64,000 nucleotides of DNA, taken from the NCBI GenBank assembly GCA_015709695.1, contig CP054183.1:2282992-2346991 (forward strand). The letters run 5' to 3'. The DNA is from Gammaproteobacteria bacterium (GTDB taxonomy: Bacteria; Pseudomonadota; Gammaproteobacteria; Steroidobacterales; GCA-2729495). How positions within the stretch are numbered: the stretch's first letter is position 1; the number at the start of each line of letters is the position of its first letter. The position numbers and the translations under genes are program-made. Of the stretch, positions 34,301-41,709 are shown one piece after another. The notes beneath the pieces were generated by a model, which searched no databases, had not been told where the DNA came from, and saw only the letters and a list, made by a program, of their open reading frames with translations.

Positions 34301-35536
34301 CTATTCATGCTTCAGCGCATGGATGGGATCGAGCCGCGCCGCACGGATGGCCGGCCAGCTGGCGAAGACCAGGTTGAGCAACAGCGCCATGGCGAGCGCG
34401 AGCAGTGCGTTGCCGGTCTCGAAGATGAAGGGCAGCGCAGCCTGCTGCGCGGTAATGCGTGAGGCGATCCAGCCGAGTCCGAGGCCGAGGGTGGCACCGA
34501 GGCTGGCGAGCACCATCGCCTCGAAGGCGAACTGGAAGAAGACATCGGCCGCGGTGGCACCGAGCGCGCGGCGGGTGCCGATCTCCGTGGTGCGGTCGCG
34601 CACGGCGATCCAGGCGATGGCCAGCACGCCGAGCCCGGCGACCAGCAGCCCCGAGAGGCCGATCCAGCGCACCAGGAAGCCGAGACGGTTGGCCGAGGCG
34701 ATCTGGGTCTCGATGAGCTCCATCTGGTTGCCCACCGTGAAATCCGCCGGGCGGAACTCCGAGATGCGGTGGCGCACGCGCAGCAGCTCGTCCACCTGCG
34801 CCGAGACCTGCGCCATCCGCGCGGAGTCCTCGAGTTCCAGCAGGATGGCGTTGTAGTGGTCGACGTTGAGCAGCCGGCGCATGGCGGTGGTCAGCGGCAC
34901 GTAGACCTGCTGGTCCTCGTTGATGGCATCCAGGCCCTGGCCACGCTCGTCGAGCACACCGGCCACCTCGAAGGGCACGCGGTTGATGAACAGCCGCTGT
35001 CCCACCGGCGACTCCCCGCCATAGAGGTCGCGGGCCACGCCGTGGCCGAGCAGCGCGACACGCACCGAGCGCCTGAGGTCCTCGTCGTCGAGCAGGCGGC
35101 CTTCGGCCACGGCCCAGGACTTGATGCGGAAGAACTCCGGCTCCACGCCGAGCACCGGCGACACCTTGGAACTGAAGCCGGCCTTCAGGCGCAACGCGGC
35201 GCTGACCACCGCGGAGGAGCGCTGCAGGCCGTCGACCTCGCGCCGCAGCGCCTGGTAGTCGGGCTCCTGCAGCGTGGTGACGATCTGCCCGGTGCGGGCG
35301 CGGCCCGCCACCGCGCGGCTCTGCGCGGCGTTGATCACCACGACGTTGGTGCCGAGCCGGCGGATCTTCTCCAGCACCTGGGCGCGGCCGCCGGAGGCAT
35401 AGTTGACCGAGGTGACGGCGCCGGCCACGCCCAGCGCCGCGCAGAACACCACCAGCGTGGAACGCAGCCGCGAGCGCCAGATCTGCCGCAGGCAGCCGCG
35501 CGCCAGGTGCCGCCAGGTGATCCAGGAGACCTGCAT
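34301..35536 (-). CDS. MacB/FtsX-like ABC permease B (411 aa)
   Basis: Inner-membrane permease with one N-terminal helix (about 25-45), a large periplasmic domain (46-275) and three C-terminal helices (about 285-400), the MacB topology. Motifs: RSTLVVFCAALGVAGAVTSVNY, DRTTEIGTRRALGATAADVFFQF (cytoplasmic coupling), RAARLDPIHAL at the end. It differs clearly from the neighbouring permease (407 aa), so the exporter is probably a heterodimer. Last gene of the operon. Confidence 0.88.
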   Translation of the reverse strand: MQVSWITWRHLARGCLRQIWRSRLRSTLVVFCAALGVAGAVTSVNYASGGRAQVLEKIRRLGTNVVVINAAQSRAVAGRARTGQIVTTLQEPDYQALRREVDGLQRSSAVVSAALRLKAGFSSKVSPVLGVEPEFFRIKSWAVAEGRLLDDEDLRRSVRVALLGHGVARDLYGGESPVGQRLFINRVPFEVAGVLDERGQGLDAINEDQQVYVPLTTAMRRLLNVDHYNAILLELEDSARMAQVSAQVDELLRVRHRISEFRPADFTVGNQMELIETQIASANRLGFLVRWIGLSGLLVAGLGVLAIAWIAVRDRTTEIGTRRALGATAADVFFQFAFEAMVLASLGATLGLGLGWIASRITAQQAALPFIFETGNALLALAMALLLNLVFASWPAIRAARLDPIHALKHE

Positions 35537-35555
35537 CGCCCGGCCCGGCCGCCCG

Positions 35556-36779
35556 TCAGGAACGCAGCGCCTGGATCGGATCCACGTTGGCTGCCCGCCA
35601 GGCCGGCTGCAGGCCGAACACCAGCCCCACGGCGACGGACATCAGCGCCGCGCCGCCAATGGCGCTCCACAGGATCGCGGGCGGCAGCTTCGTCAACGAC
35701 GCCGCGAACAGCGTGCCGCCCAGGCCGAGGCCGATGCCGAGCAGGCCGCCCAGGAAGGAGACCGCCGCTGCCTCGACCAGGAACTGCACGAGGATGTCCC
35801 GGCGGGTCGCGCCCACCGCACGGCGCACGCCGATCTCCCTGCGCCGCTCCGAGACCGCGATGAGCATCAGGCTCATGATCACGGCGCCGCCGATCAGCGT
35901 GGCGATCACCGCGACGCCCAGCATCACCTTCGACAGGGTCGAGCCGACATCGGTGACCCGTGCCACCTGTGCCGCCGGGCTGGTCACGGTGAAGTCGTCC
36001 TCGCCAGGCGGCACGATGCCATGGCGCTCGCGCAGCAGCGCGGTGATGTCGGCGATGGCGCGGTCGGCCTGCGCCGGATCGCGCAGCTGCGCCAGCATGC
36101 CCGTGTAGTAGTCGCGGTTGAACAGCCGGCGCGAGGCCGTCGCCACCGGAATGGCCAGCGTGTTGTCCATGCTGGCTCCGCCGGGCCCCACGCCCCGCGG
36201 CGCCATGACGCCCTTGACCTGGAACGGCACGTCGGCGATGCGGATCTGCCGGCCGATCGGGTCCTCGGCGGGAAACAGCGTCTTGCGCAGGTCCTCGCCG
36301 ATCACCGCCACGCGGGCCATGGCCTCGTTGTCCGCGGTGGTGATGCCCTCGCCGAGGGCAATCTCCTCGCCGCGCACCTCGGTCCAGTTGGGCGACACGC
36401 CCATGATCGACGGGCTCGCCGTGCGGTCGCCGTACTTCACGTCGACGTCGAAGGCGAACTGGGTGACCGCCACCTGCTTCACCTGCGCCACTTCCCGGGC
36501 GATGGCCAGGGCGTCGCCCTCCTTCAGCACCGGCGGCGAGCTGGTCAGCGACGGCATGCCGCGGGTGCTGGCTCCGCCGGGGTTGATGATCACCACGTCG
36601 AAGGTGCCGATCATGCGCTTGAAGCGGCGCAGGGTCTCCTGCTTGGTCGCCTCGCCGACCGAGGCCAGCGCGGTGAGCGAGGCAACGCCGATCATGACGC
36701 CGAGCATCATGAAGAAGCTGCGCAGGCGGTTGCGCGCCAGCGTGCGCAGGGCCAGGCCGATGGTGCGGCTGATGTTCAT
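35556..36779 (-). CDS. MacB/FtsX-like ABC permease A (407 aa)
   Basis: Same topology as its neighbour: an N-terminal helix in RLRSFFMMLGVMIGVASLTAL, a periplasmic domain, three helices, the coupling motif VSERRREIGVRRAVGATRRDILVQFLVEA and a final RAANVDPIQALRS. It lies 12 bp after the ATPase gene and 19 bp before permease B. Together with ATPase and adaptor it forms a MacAB-like export complex for an unknown substrate (peptide, glycolipid or lipoprotein type). Confidence 0.88.
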   Translation of the reverse strand: MNISRTIGLALRTLARNRLRSFFMMLGVMIGVASLTALASVGEATKQETLRRFKRMIGTFDVVIINPGGASTRGMPSLTSSPPVLKEGDALAIAREVAQVKQVAVTQFAFDVDVKYGDRTASPSIMGVSPNWTEVRGEEIALGEGITTADNEAMARVAVIGEDLRKTLFPAEDPIGRQIRIADVPFQVKGVMAPRGVGPGGASMDNTLAIPVATASRRLFNRDYYTGMLAQLRDPAQADRAIADITALLRERHGIVPPGEDDFTVTSPAAQVARVTDVGSTLSKVMLGVAVIATLIGGAVIMSLMLIAVSERRREIGVRRAVGATRRDILVQFLVEAAAVSFLGGLLGIGLGLGGTLFAASLTKLPPAILWSAIGGAALMSVAVGLVFGLQPAWRAANVDPIQALRS

Positions 36780-36791
36780 GGGCAGGCCTCC

Positions 36792-37505
36792 TCAGGCCGG
36801 GGTCGCCACGGCACCGGCGGCACTGCCGCGGCCGGGCTGCGGGCGGTCGGCGGCAACCTGGCCGTCGCGGATGAGGATCTCGCGCTGGGCGTAGGCGGCC
36901 ACGCCCTCGTCATGGGTGACCAGCACGATGGTGCGGCCCTCGCGATGCAGTTCCGTGAGCAGCGCCATCACCGCATCGCCGGAGGCGGAATCGAGGTTGC
37001 CCGTCGGCTCGTCGGCCAGCAGCAGCGGCGGGTCGTTCATCAGTGCCCTGGCGATCGCCACCCGCTGCTGCTCGCCGCCGGAGAGCTCGGTGACGTAGTG
37101 TTCGGCACGCCCGCCGAGGCCCACCTTGCCGAGGATGGCCAGCGCCCGCGCCCGGTCCACAGGCCCGCCGGTGTAGAGCGCGGGTATCTCCACGTTCTCC
37201 GCCGCCGTGGTCCGCGGCAGCAGGTTGAAGGACTGGAAGACGAAGCCGATCTTGCGGTTGCGGATGTGCGAGCGCTGCTGGTCGCTGTGGTGCGAGACAT
37301 CCTCGCCATCGAGCCGGTAGCTGCCGGAAGTCGGCGTGTCGAGGCAGCCGAGGATGTTGAGCAGCGAGGACTTGCCGGAGCCCGAGGCGCCGCGGATGGT
37401 GACGAACTCGCCCTGGCGGATGGTGAACGACACGTCCCTGAGGGCGGGCACGGGCGTGCCATCGCCCCGGGTGTAGGTCCTGGCGAGGTGGCTGGCTTCG
37501 ATCAT
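36792..37505 (-). CDS. ABC transporter ATPase, MacB/LolD type (237 aa)
   Basis: ATP-binding subunit with Walker [10 protein letters not shown] (about 39-47), signature [15 protein letters not shown], Walker [14 protein letters not shown] and H-loop [12 protein letters not shown]. Length and the GNLDS pattern match MacB/LolD ATPases. Its start ATG overlaps the adaptor stop (ATGA). The last residues are Gly/Ala-rich. Confidence 0.92.
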   Translation of the reverse strand: MIEASHLARTYTRGDGTPVPALRDVSFTIRQGEFVTIRGASGSGKSSLLNILGCLDTPTSGSYRLDGEDVSHHSDQQRSHIRNRKIGFVFQSFNLLPRTTAAENVEIPALYTGGPVDRARALAILGKVGLGGRAEHYVTELSGGEQQRVAIARALMNDPPLLLADEPTGNLDSASGDAVMALLTELHREGRTIVLVTHDEGVAAYAQREILIRDGQVAADRPQPGRGSAAGAVATPA

Positions 37506-38590
37506 GATCTCCCTGCCTGGCCGGCGGCGCCGGACTGCGGTTGCGGGCTGACGAGGACGCGGTCCGTCGGGCCGAGGCCCTGGCGGATCTCGGTGAAGCT
37601 CGCATCGCGGGTGCCGATGCTGACGGCCTTGCGCACCAGTTCGCCGCCCTGCTCCACCCAGACGTAGCGCTCGGAGCCCTCGCGCTGGACGCTGGCATTG
37701 GGCACCACCAGCGCCTCGCGCTCGGCGGTGCGGATGGAGACGTTCGCGGTCATGTCGGGCTTGAGCAGCTCCGCCGGCGAGTCGATGCGGATCATGACCT
37801 CGAAATTCACCACGCCCGAGATGATGCTGCCCTTGGGCGCGATGCGCGCCACGCGGCCCTCGAACTCGCGGCTCGGGTAGGCCTCCACCGTGAACATCAC
37901 CGGGTTGCCGACGGCGACATTGCCGATGTCGGTCTCGTCGACCATGGCGATGAGCTCCAGCGCGCCGTCCTCGATGACGGTGGCGAAGGTCGGCGTGTTG
38001 AACGATGCCGCCACCGTCTCGCCCTCCTGGGTGGCGACCGAGGCCACGGTGCCGGTGATGGGCGAGCGGATCACCGCATAGGACAGGTCGGTCTGCACGA
38101 CCTCCATGTCGCGGCGGGCCTTGACCAGCATCGCCCGCGCCTCGTCCAGCGCGATCTGCGCGTCCTCGACCTGGCTCCGCGCCACCAGCTTGCGCTCGTC
38201 CAGCTGCCGGGCGCGGGACAGCTCCACCTCGGCGCGGCGCACACCCTGCTCCTCGACGGCGACCTGGGCGCGGGCCTGCGCCAGGCGCGCCTCCAGGCCG
38301 CTGGCATCGATCTCGGCGATGATGTCGCCCTTGCGGATCTTCGAGCCGACCTCGACATTGAGCTTCTCGACGATGCCCGAGAGCTGCGCGCCGACGCGCA
38401 CCTCGCCGCCGACCCGCAGGCGCAGCACGCCGGTGGCCAGCACGCTGGCCGCCATGGTGCGCCGCTCGGGGGTGGCGAACACGCGTTCGCCGGCCTCGGC
38501 GGTCGCACCCGCACGGCTGTAGGCATACCAGGCGCCCCCGGCCAGGCCGAGGGCGACGACCACACCCGCGACGATTGCGCCTGTCTTCAC
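37502..38590 (-). CDS. HlyD/RND-type periplasmic adaptor, MacA-like (362 aa)
   Basis: Membrane-fusion protein. It has an N-terminal anchor (about 4-22), a lipoyl-like half GGEVRVGAQLSGIVEKLNVEVGSKIRKGDIIAEID, a coiled-coil hairpin (about 95-160), second lipoyl half VIRSPITGTVASVATQEGETV and beta-barrel ANVSIRTAEREALVVPNASV. GTG 38590 with GGAGAAG upstream is the start; the longer in-frame ORF upstream overlaps other genes. No outer-membrane channel gene is nearby, so a TolC made elsewhere is likely. Confidence 0.88.
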   Translation of the reverse strand: MKTGAIVAGVVVALGLAGGAWYAYSRAGATAEAGERVFATPERRTMAASVLATGVLRLRVGGEVRVGAQLSGIVEKLNVEVGSKIRKGDIIAEIDASGLEARLAQARAQVAVEEQGVRRAEVELSRARQLDERKLVARSQVEDAQIALDEARAMLVKARRDMEVVQTDLSYAVIRSPITGTVASVATQEGETVAASFNTPTFATVIEDGALELIAMVDETDIGNVAVGNPVMFTVEAYPSREFEGRVARIAPKGSIISGVVNFEVMIRIDSPAELLKPDMTANVSIRTAEREALVVPNASVQREGSERYVWVEQGGELVRKAVSIGTRDASFTEIRQGLGPTDRVLVSPQPQSGAAGQAGRS

Positions 38591-38616
38591 CGGATCGGCT
38601 TCTCCGCAGGCACCGC

Positions 38617-39096
38617 CTACTTCTTGTCGTACACCAGTTCCATGGGGTCCTTGCCGGCGCGCTCGGTGCGCACCGTCATGGTCTTCCCGTCGGCGGACAG
38701 CGTGCGGGTCTCGGTCTTCACCGTCCTGGTGCCGGCCACCGCGCCCTCCGCGGTCCAGGTCACCACCAGCTTGCTGCCGTCCCACTTCGCCAGGGTCTCG
38801 GACTTGTCGCCCATGGGCCCTTCGTTCGGCACGCTGGTCTTGCCGGTGAGGTCGTAGCTGACCTTGCGGGCGGTGGTCTTCCCCATGAAGGTGGTGCTGA
38901 AATCCAGGGTGAGCCGCTCCGGCGACTGGCTGATCGCCACGGTCTCGGTGATCGCCTTGACCATGCCGAGGTTCTGGCCCTTGTCGGTGTTGAGCGCCCA
39001 GTTGCCGCTGAAATCGGCGGGGGCGGCAGCGATGGCGGCGGCAACCAGCAGCTGGCTGGCCACGAGTACGAGCACGGATGCGGTTCTGTGGATCAT
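38617..39096 (-). CDS. Exported protein of unknown function, operon with ABC exporter (159 aa)
   Basis: Signal peptide (cut near AAAAPADF) and a beta-rich mature part with FSGNWALNTDKG and repeated Thr/Lys strands, reminiscent of small lipocalin-like exported proteins. No family assigned. It lies 26 bp before the adaptor gene, with SD GGGAG about 9 nt before its ATG. It may bind the exported substrate in the periplasm; inference from position only. Confidence 0.65.
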   Translation of the reverse strand: MIHRTASVLVLVASQLLVAAAIAAAPADFSGNWALNTDKGQNLGMVKAITETVAISQSPERLTLDFSTTFMGKTTARKVSYDLTGKTSVPNEGPMGDKSETLAKWDGSKLVVTWTAEGAVAGTRTVKTETRTLSADGKTMTVRTERAGKDPMELVYDKK

Positions 39097-39138
39097 CGCG
39101 GATTCTCCCTGGTGTTGGACGATGTGATGCCCTGGCGC

Positions 39139-39501
39139 CTAGGAACCGGCGGCCTGCGGCTTGCAACGCACCTCGTAGCGCAGCGCGCGGTGGGCCGGAT
39201 TGTCCTCCAGCGTATCGAACTTGCGCCGCTTCAGCACCTCGTGGCCACCCGGGCACATCTGCCGCAGCTCCAGCCAGTCGTCCAGCCATTGCAGGCGCTG
39301 GGACTCGGCGGCGGCGCTGTCCTCGGGAAATTCGCCGTTGACCGAGGCATCGAAGTAGAACAGGTCGCTGCGGTCACGGGGCACGGTGATGTCGGTGAGG
39401 CGGTGGCGGTTGTAGGTGTCGGGCGTGTCGAAAGCGACGCAGGCGCCGAGGGTGGCGGCGAGCAGTGCGATGGTGATGGCCAGTCCGGTGTCCGGTCTCA
39501 C
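39139..39501 (-). CDS. Small lipoprotein-like protein (120 aa)
   Basis: Signal with lipobox LGAC (Cys21), so probably lipid-anchored. The rest is polar with two Cys (RQMCPGG, EVRCKP) and a WLDDWLELRQMC helix. Not recognised. GTG 39501 is preceded by GGGAGGAAGC, a strong SD. First gene of a five- or six-gene run leading to the MacAB-like exporter. Confidence 0.65.
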   Translation of the reverse strand: MRPDTGLAITIALLAATLGACVAFDTPDTYNRHRLTDITVPRDRSDLFYFDASVNGEFPEDSAAAESQRLQWLDDWLELRQMCPGGHEVLKRRKFDTLEDNPAHRALRYEVRCKPQAAGS

Positions 39502-39516
39502 GCTTCCTCCCGGGGT

Positions 39517-40269
39517 TCAGGGCAGGCGCGCCGCGAAGCGCAGGCGCACGTAGTCGACGACCCAGCTGCCGTCGGGCTGCTGCAGGGCCGGCCTCAGCGC
39601 CGCGGTGACGGCGTCGAAGAAGCCGTCGACCCCGGCGGGGGCCAGTCCTGCGGTGAAGGCGTCGGCGAAGGTGGCGAGCCAGTCCCGCACCGAGCCGGGC
39701 AACGGTGTGGGCCGCGGGAAGTGCTGCATGGTCTCGACGCGGAAGCCATGGCCTTCCAGCAGCGCGGCATATTGTGCCGGGCCGGGATTGAACCAGGGCT
39801 GCACGGCCGGCAGGCCGCGGCGGCCGCGCTCGGCGTTCAGGGCGCCGACGATGGCGGCGATGTTGTCCGCCCCGCCGAACTCGCCGACGAAGCGCCCGCC
39901 CGGGCGCAGCGCGCGCCGCACGCCGGCGACGACGGTGGCAGCATCCTGCATCCAGTGCAGCGCGGCGTTGCTGAACACCGCGTCGAACTCCGCGTCGAAT
40001 GCCAGCGCCTCGCCGCTCATCACCCGGGCGTCCAGCCCCAGCGCGCGGGCGGCGGCCACCATCCCGGGGCTCGAGTCCACGCCGACCACCTCGCAGCCCA
40101 GGGCCGCCAGGCTGGCGGTGAGCGGGCCGTCGCCACAGCCGAGGTCGAGGATGCGCTCACCGGGCCGCGGTGCCAGCAGCTCCACCACCCCCGCGCCGAG
40201 CCGGGTGACGAAGCGTGCATTCTCGGCGTACTGCCGCGGATCCCAGTGCTGGTGGGCACGATCATCCAT
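39517..40269 (-). CDS. SAM-dependent methyltransferase (250 aa)
   Basis: Class I methyltransferase: WDPRQYAENARFVTRLG, motif I RILDLGCGDGPLT, FDAVFSNAALHWM, RALRPGGRFVGEFGG. It resembles trans-aconitate 2-methyltransferase-type enzymes; the substrate is unknown. ATG 40269 is taken because TATGAT at 40279-40284 looks like its -10 box; ATG 40281 is the alternative. It is followed by the lipoprotein gene 15 bp on. Confidence 0.85.
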   Translation of the reverse strand: MDDRAHQHWDPRQYAENARFVTRLGAGVVELLAPRPGERILDLGCGDGPLTASLAALGCEVVGVDSSPGMVAAARALGLDARVMSGEALAFDAEFDAVFSNAALHWMQDAATVVAGVRRALRPGGRFVGEFGGADNIAAIVGALNAERGRRGLPAVQPWFNPGPAQYAALLEGHGFRVETMQHFPRPTPLPGSVRDWLATFADAFTAGLAPAGVDGFFDAVTAALRPALQQPDGSWVVDYVRLRFAARLP

Positions 40270-40290
40270 GCAGCCCATCATAAGCGCTTA

Positions 40291-40339
40291 AAGGTGCCTG
40301 ACATATTTTCTCGGCAAAAAGGTGCCTGACATATTTTCT
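40291..40339. repeat. Two direct copies of a GGTGCCTGACA repeat
   Basis: A 21-bp unit (AAGGTGCCTGACATATTTTCT) occurs at 40291-40311 and 40319-40339, identical in both copies, 28 bp apart. It lies between the gltS stop and the methyltransferase start. The head GGTGCC-T-G resembles that of the RAYT repeats. Confidence 0.75.
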
Positions 40340-40346
40340 TATTTTC

Positions 40347-41567
40347 TCAGCGCAGCCAGTTGACGAACAGCGTGATGATCAGCGCGTTGGCGAAGTCGAT
40401 GAAGAACGCGCCCACCAGCGGCACCACGAGGAAGGCCCGTGGCGAGGGGCCGAAGCGGCCGACGAGGGCCTGCATGTTGGCCACGGCATTGGCGGTGGTG
40501 CCCATGGCGAAGCCGATGAAGCCGCTGGCCATGACGGCGGCATCGTAGTCGCGACCCATGACGCGGAAGGCGCCGAACGCAGCGAGCAAGGCCACCAGCA
40601 GCAGCTGCGCCACCAGGATGGCGAACAGCGGCAGCGCCTGGCCGGCCAGTTCCCAGATCCGCAGGTCCATCAGCGCCACCACCAGGAAGATGTTCAGCGC
40701 CACGCCACCGACGAACTCCATGGCGTTCTCGTCGATGCCGAACCAGCCGCTGGCCTCGTCGAGGTTGCGCAGCAGCGAGGCGACGACCATGGCGCCGATG
40801 TAGGCCGGCAGGGTCAGGCCGGCCTGCTGGATCCAGTGGCTCAGCACGCTGCCCGCCCCCATGGCCAGGGCCAGCACCGCCAGGTTGCGGATCACCAGCG
40901 AGTCCTCGCGTTCCATGTCCACGGTCAGTTCGCGGCGCGGGTACTCCACCGGGAATTCCAGCTCCTGCCGCAGTTCCCGGGGCGACCCGGGGCGGGCATG
41001 CAGGCCGTGGCGGCGGATCAGCAGCGTGCCCACCGGGTTGCCGGCGAGCCCGCCACCGACGATGCCGAACACCGCCGAGGTGATGGCGATGACGGCCGCC
41101 GCGTCCAGCCCGGCCTCCTCGAACAGCGGGGCGAAGGCCAGCCCCGTGGCCGGCCCGCCCACCAGGGTCACCGAGCCCGCCATGACGCCGAGCAGCGGCG
41201 ATTCGCCGAAGGCGGCGGCCAGCGCCATGCCCACGCCGTTCTGGGCAAAGCAGGCCGCCACCGCGAAGGCCAGGAAGACCAGCACCGCCAGTCCGCCCCG
41301 GCGCAGCAGCGCCAGGCTCGCGCCCATGCCGATGGTGGTGAAGAAGGCGACGTTGAGCACCGGCTGCGCCGAGGTATCCAGCGACAGGTTGACCACGCGG
41401 TCGCGGCAGATGAAGACCAGCAGCGCGAACCCCAGCCCCCCCACCACGGCCGAGGGGATGTTCAGCCGGTCGAGAAAGCTGACTCTCTGGCGCAGCTTTA
41501 CGCCGGCGTAGTAGACCACGGCGGCGAGGGTCAGCGTCTGCAGCAGGTCCAGCCTGAGTTCCAGCAT
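40347..41567 (-). CDS. gltS: Sodium/glutamate symporter (406 aa)
   Basis: Na+-coupled glutamate uptake in the inner membrane. MLELRLDLLQTLTLAAVVYYAG, NIPSAVVGGLGFALL, TLVGGPATG and SAVFGIVGGGLAGNPVG match GltS; about ten hydrophobic segments in two inverted halves. ATG 41567 gives the standard N-terminus; the ORF extends antisense into the neighbouring gene. Divergent from the TonB receptor gene. The 142-bp gap shows no clear promoter on either strand. Confidence 0.9.
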   Translation of the reverse strand: MLELRLDLLQTLTLAAVVYYAGVKLRQRVSFLDRLNIPSAVVGGLGFALLVFICRDRVVNLSLDTSAQPVLNVAFFTTIGMGASLALLRRGGLAVLVFLAFAVAACFAQNGVGMALAAAFGESPLLGVMAGSVTLVGGPATGLAFAPLFEEAGLDAAAVIAITSAVFGIVGGGLAGNPVGTLLIRRHGLHARPGSPRELRQELEFPVEYPRRELTVDMEREDSLVIRNLAVLALAMGAGSVLSHWIQQAGLTLPAYIGAMVVASLLRNLDEASGWFGIDENAMEFVGGVALNIFLVVALMDLRIWELAGQALPLFAILVAQLLLVALLAAFGAFRVMGRDYDAAVMASGFIGFAMGTTANAVANMQALVGRFGPSPRAFLVVPLVGAFFIDFANALIITLFVNWLR

Positions 41568-41709
41568 GGGGCCGGACTTTACACCGCCTCGTGCCCGTCC
41601 TGCCGGCTGCGGCAAAGCGCCGTGGTCCCCTTGCCGGCGAAACATGGGTATCATCCGTCGGCTGGCCGTACTTGGGACACGGCCACGCACCCTGGGGAGG
41701 ATCCACGCC

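Noticed and set aside
40291..40339. CRISPR array
   Set aside because: Only two repeats with 7-bp spacing between units and no cas genes.
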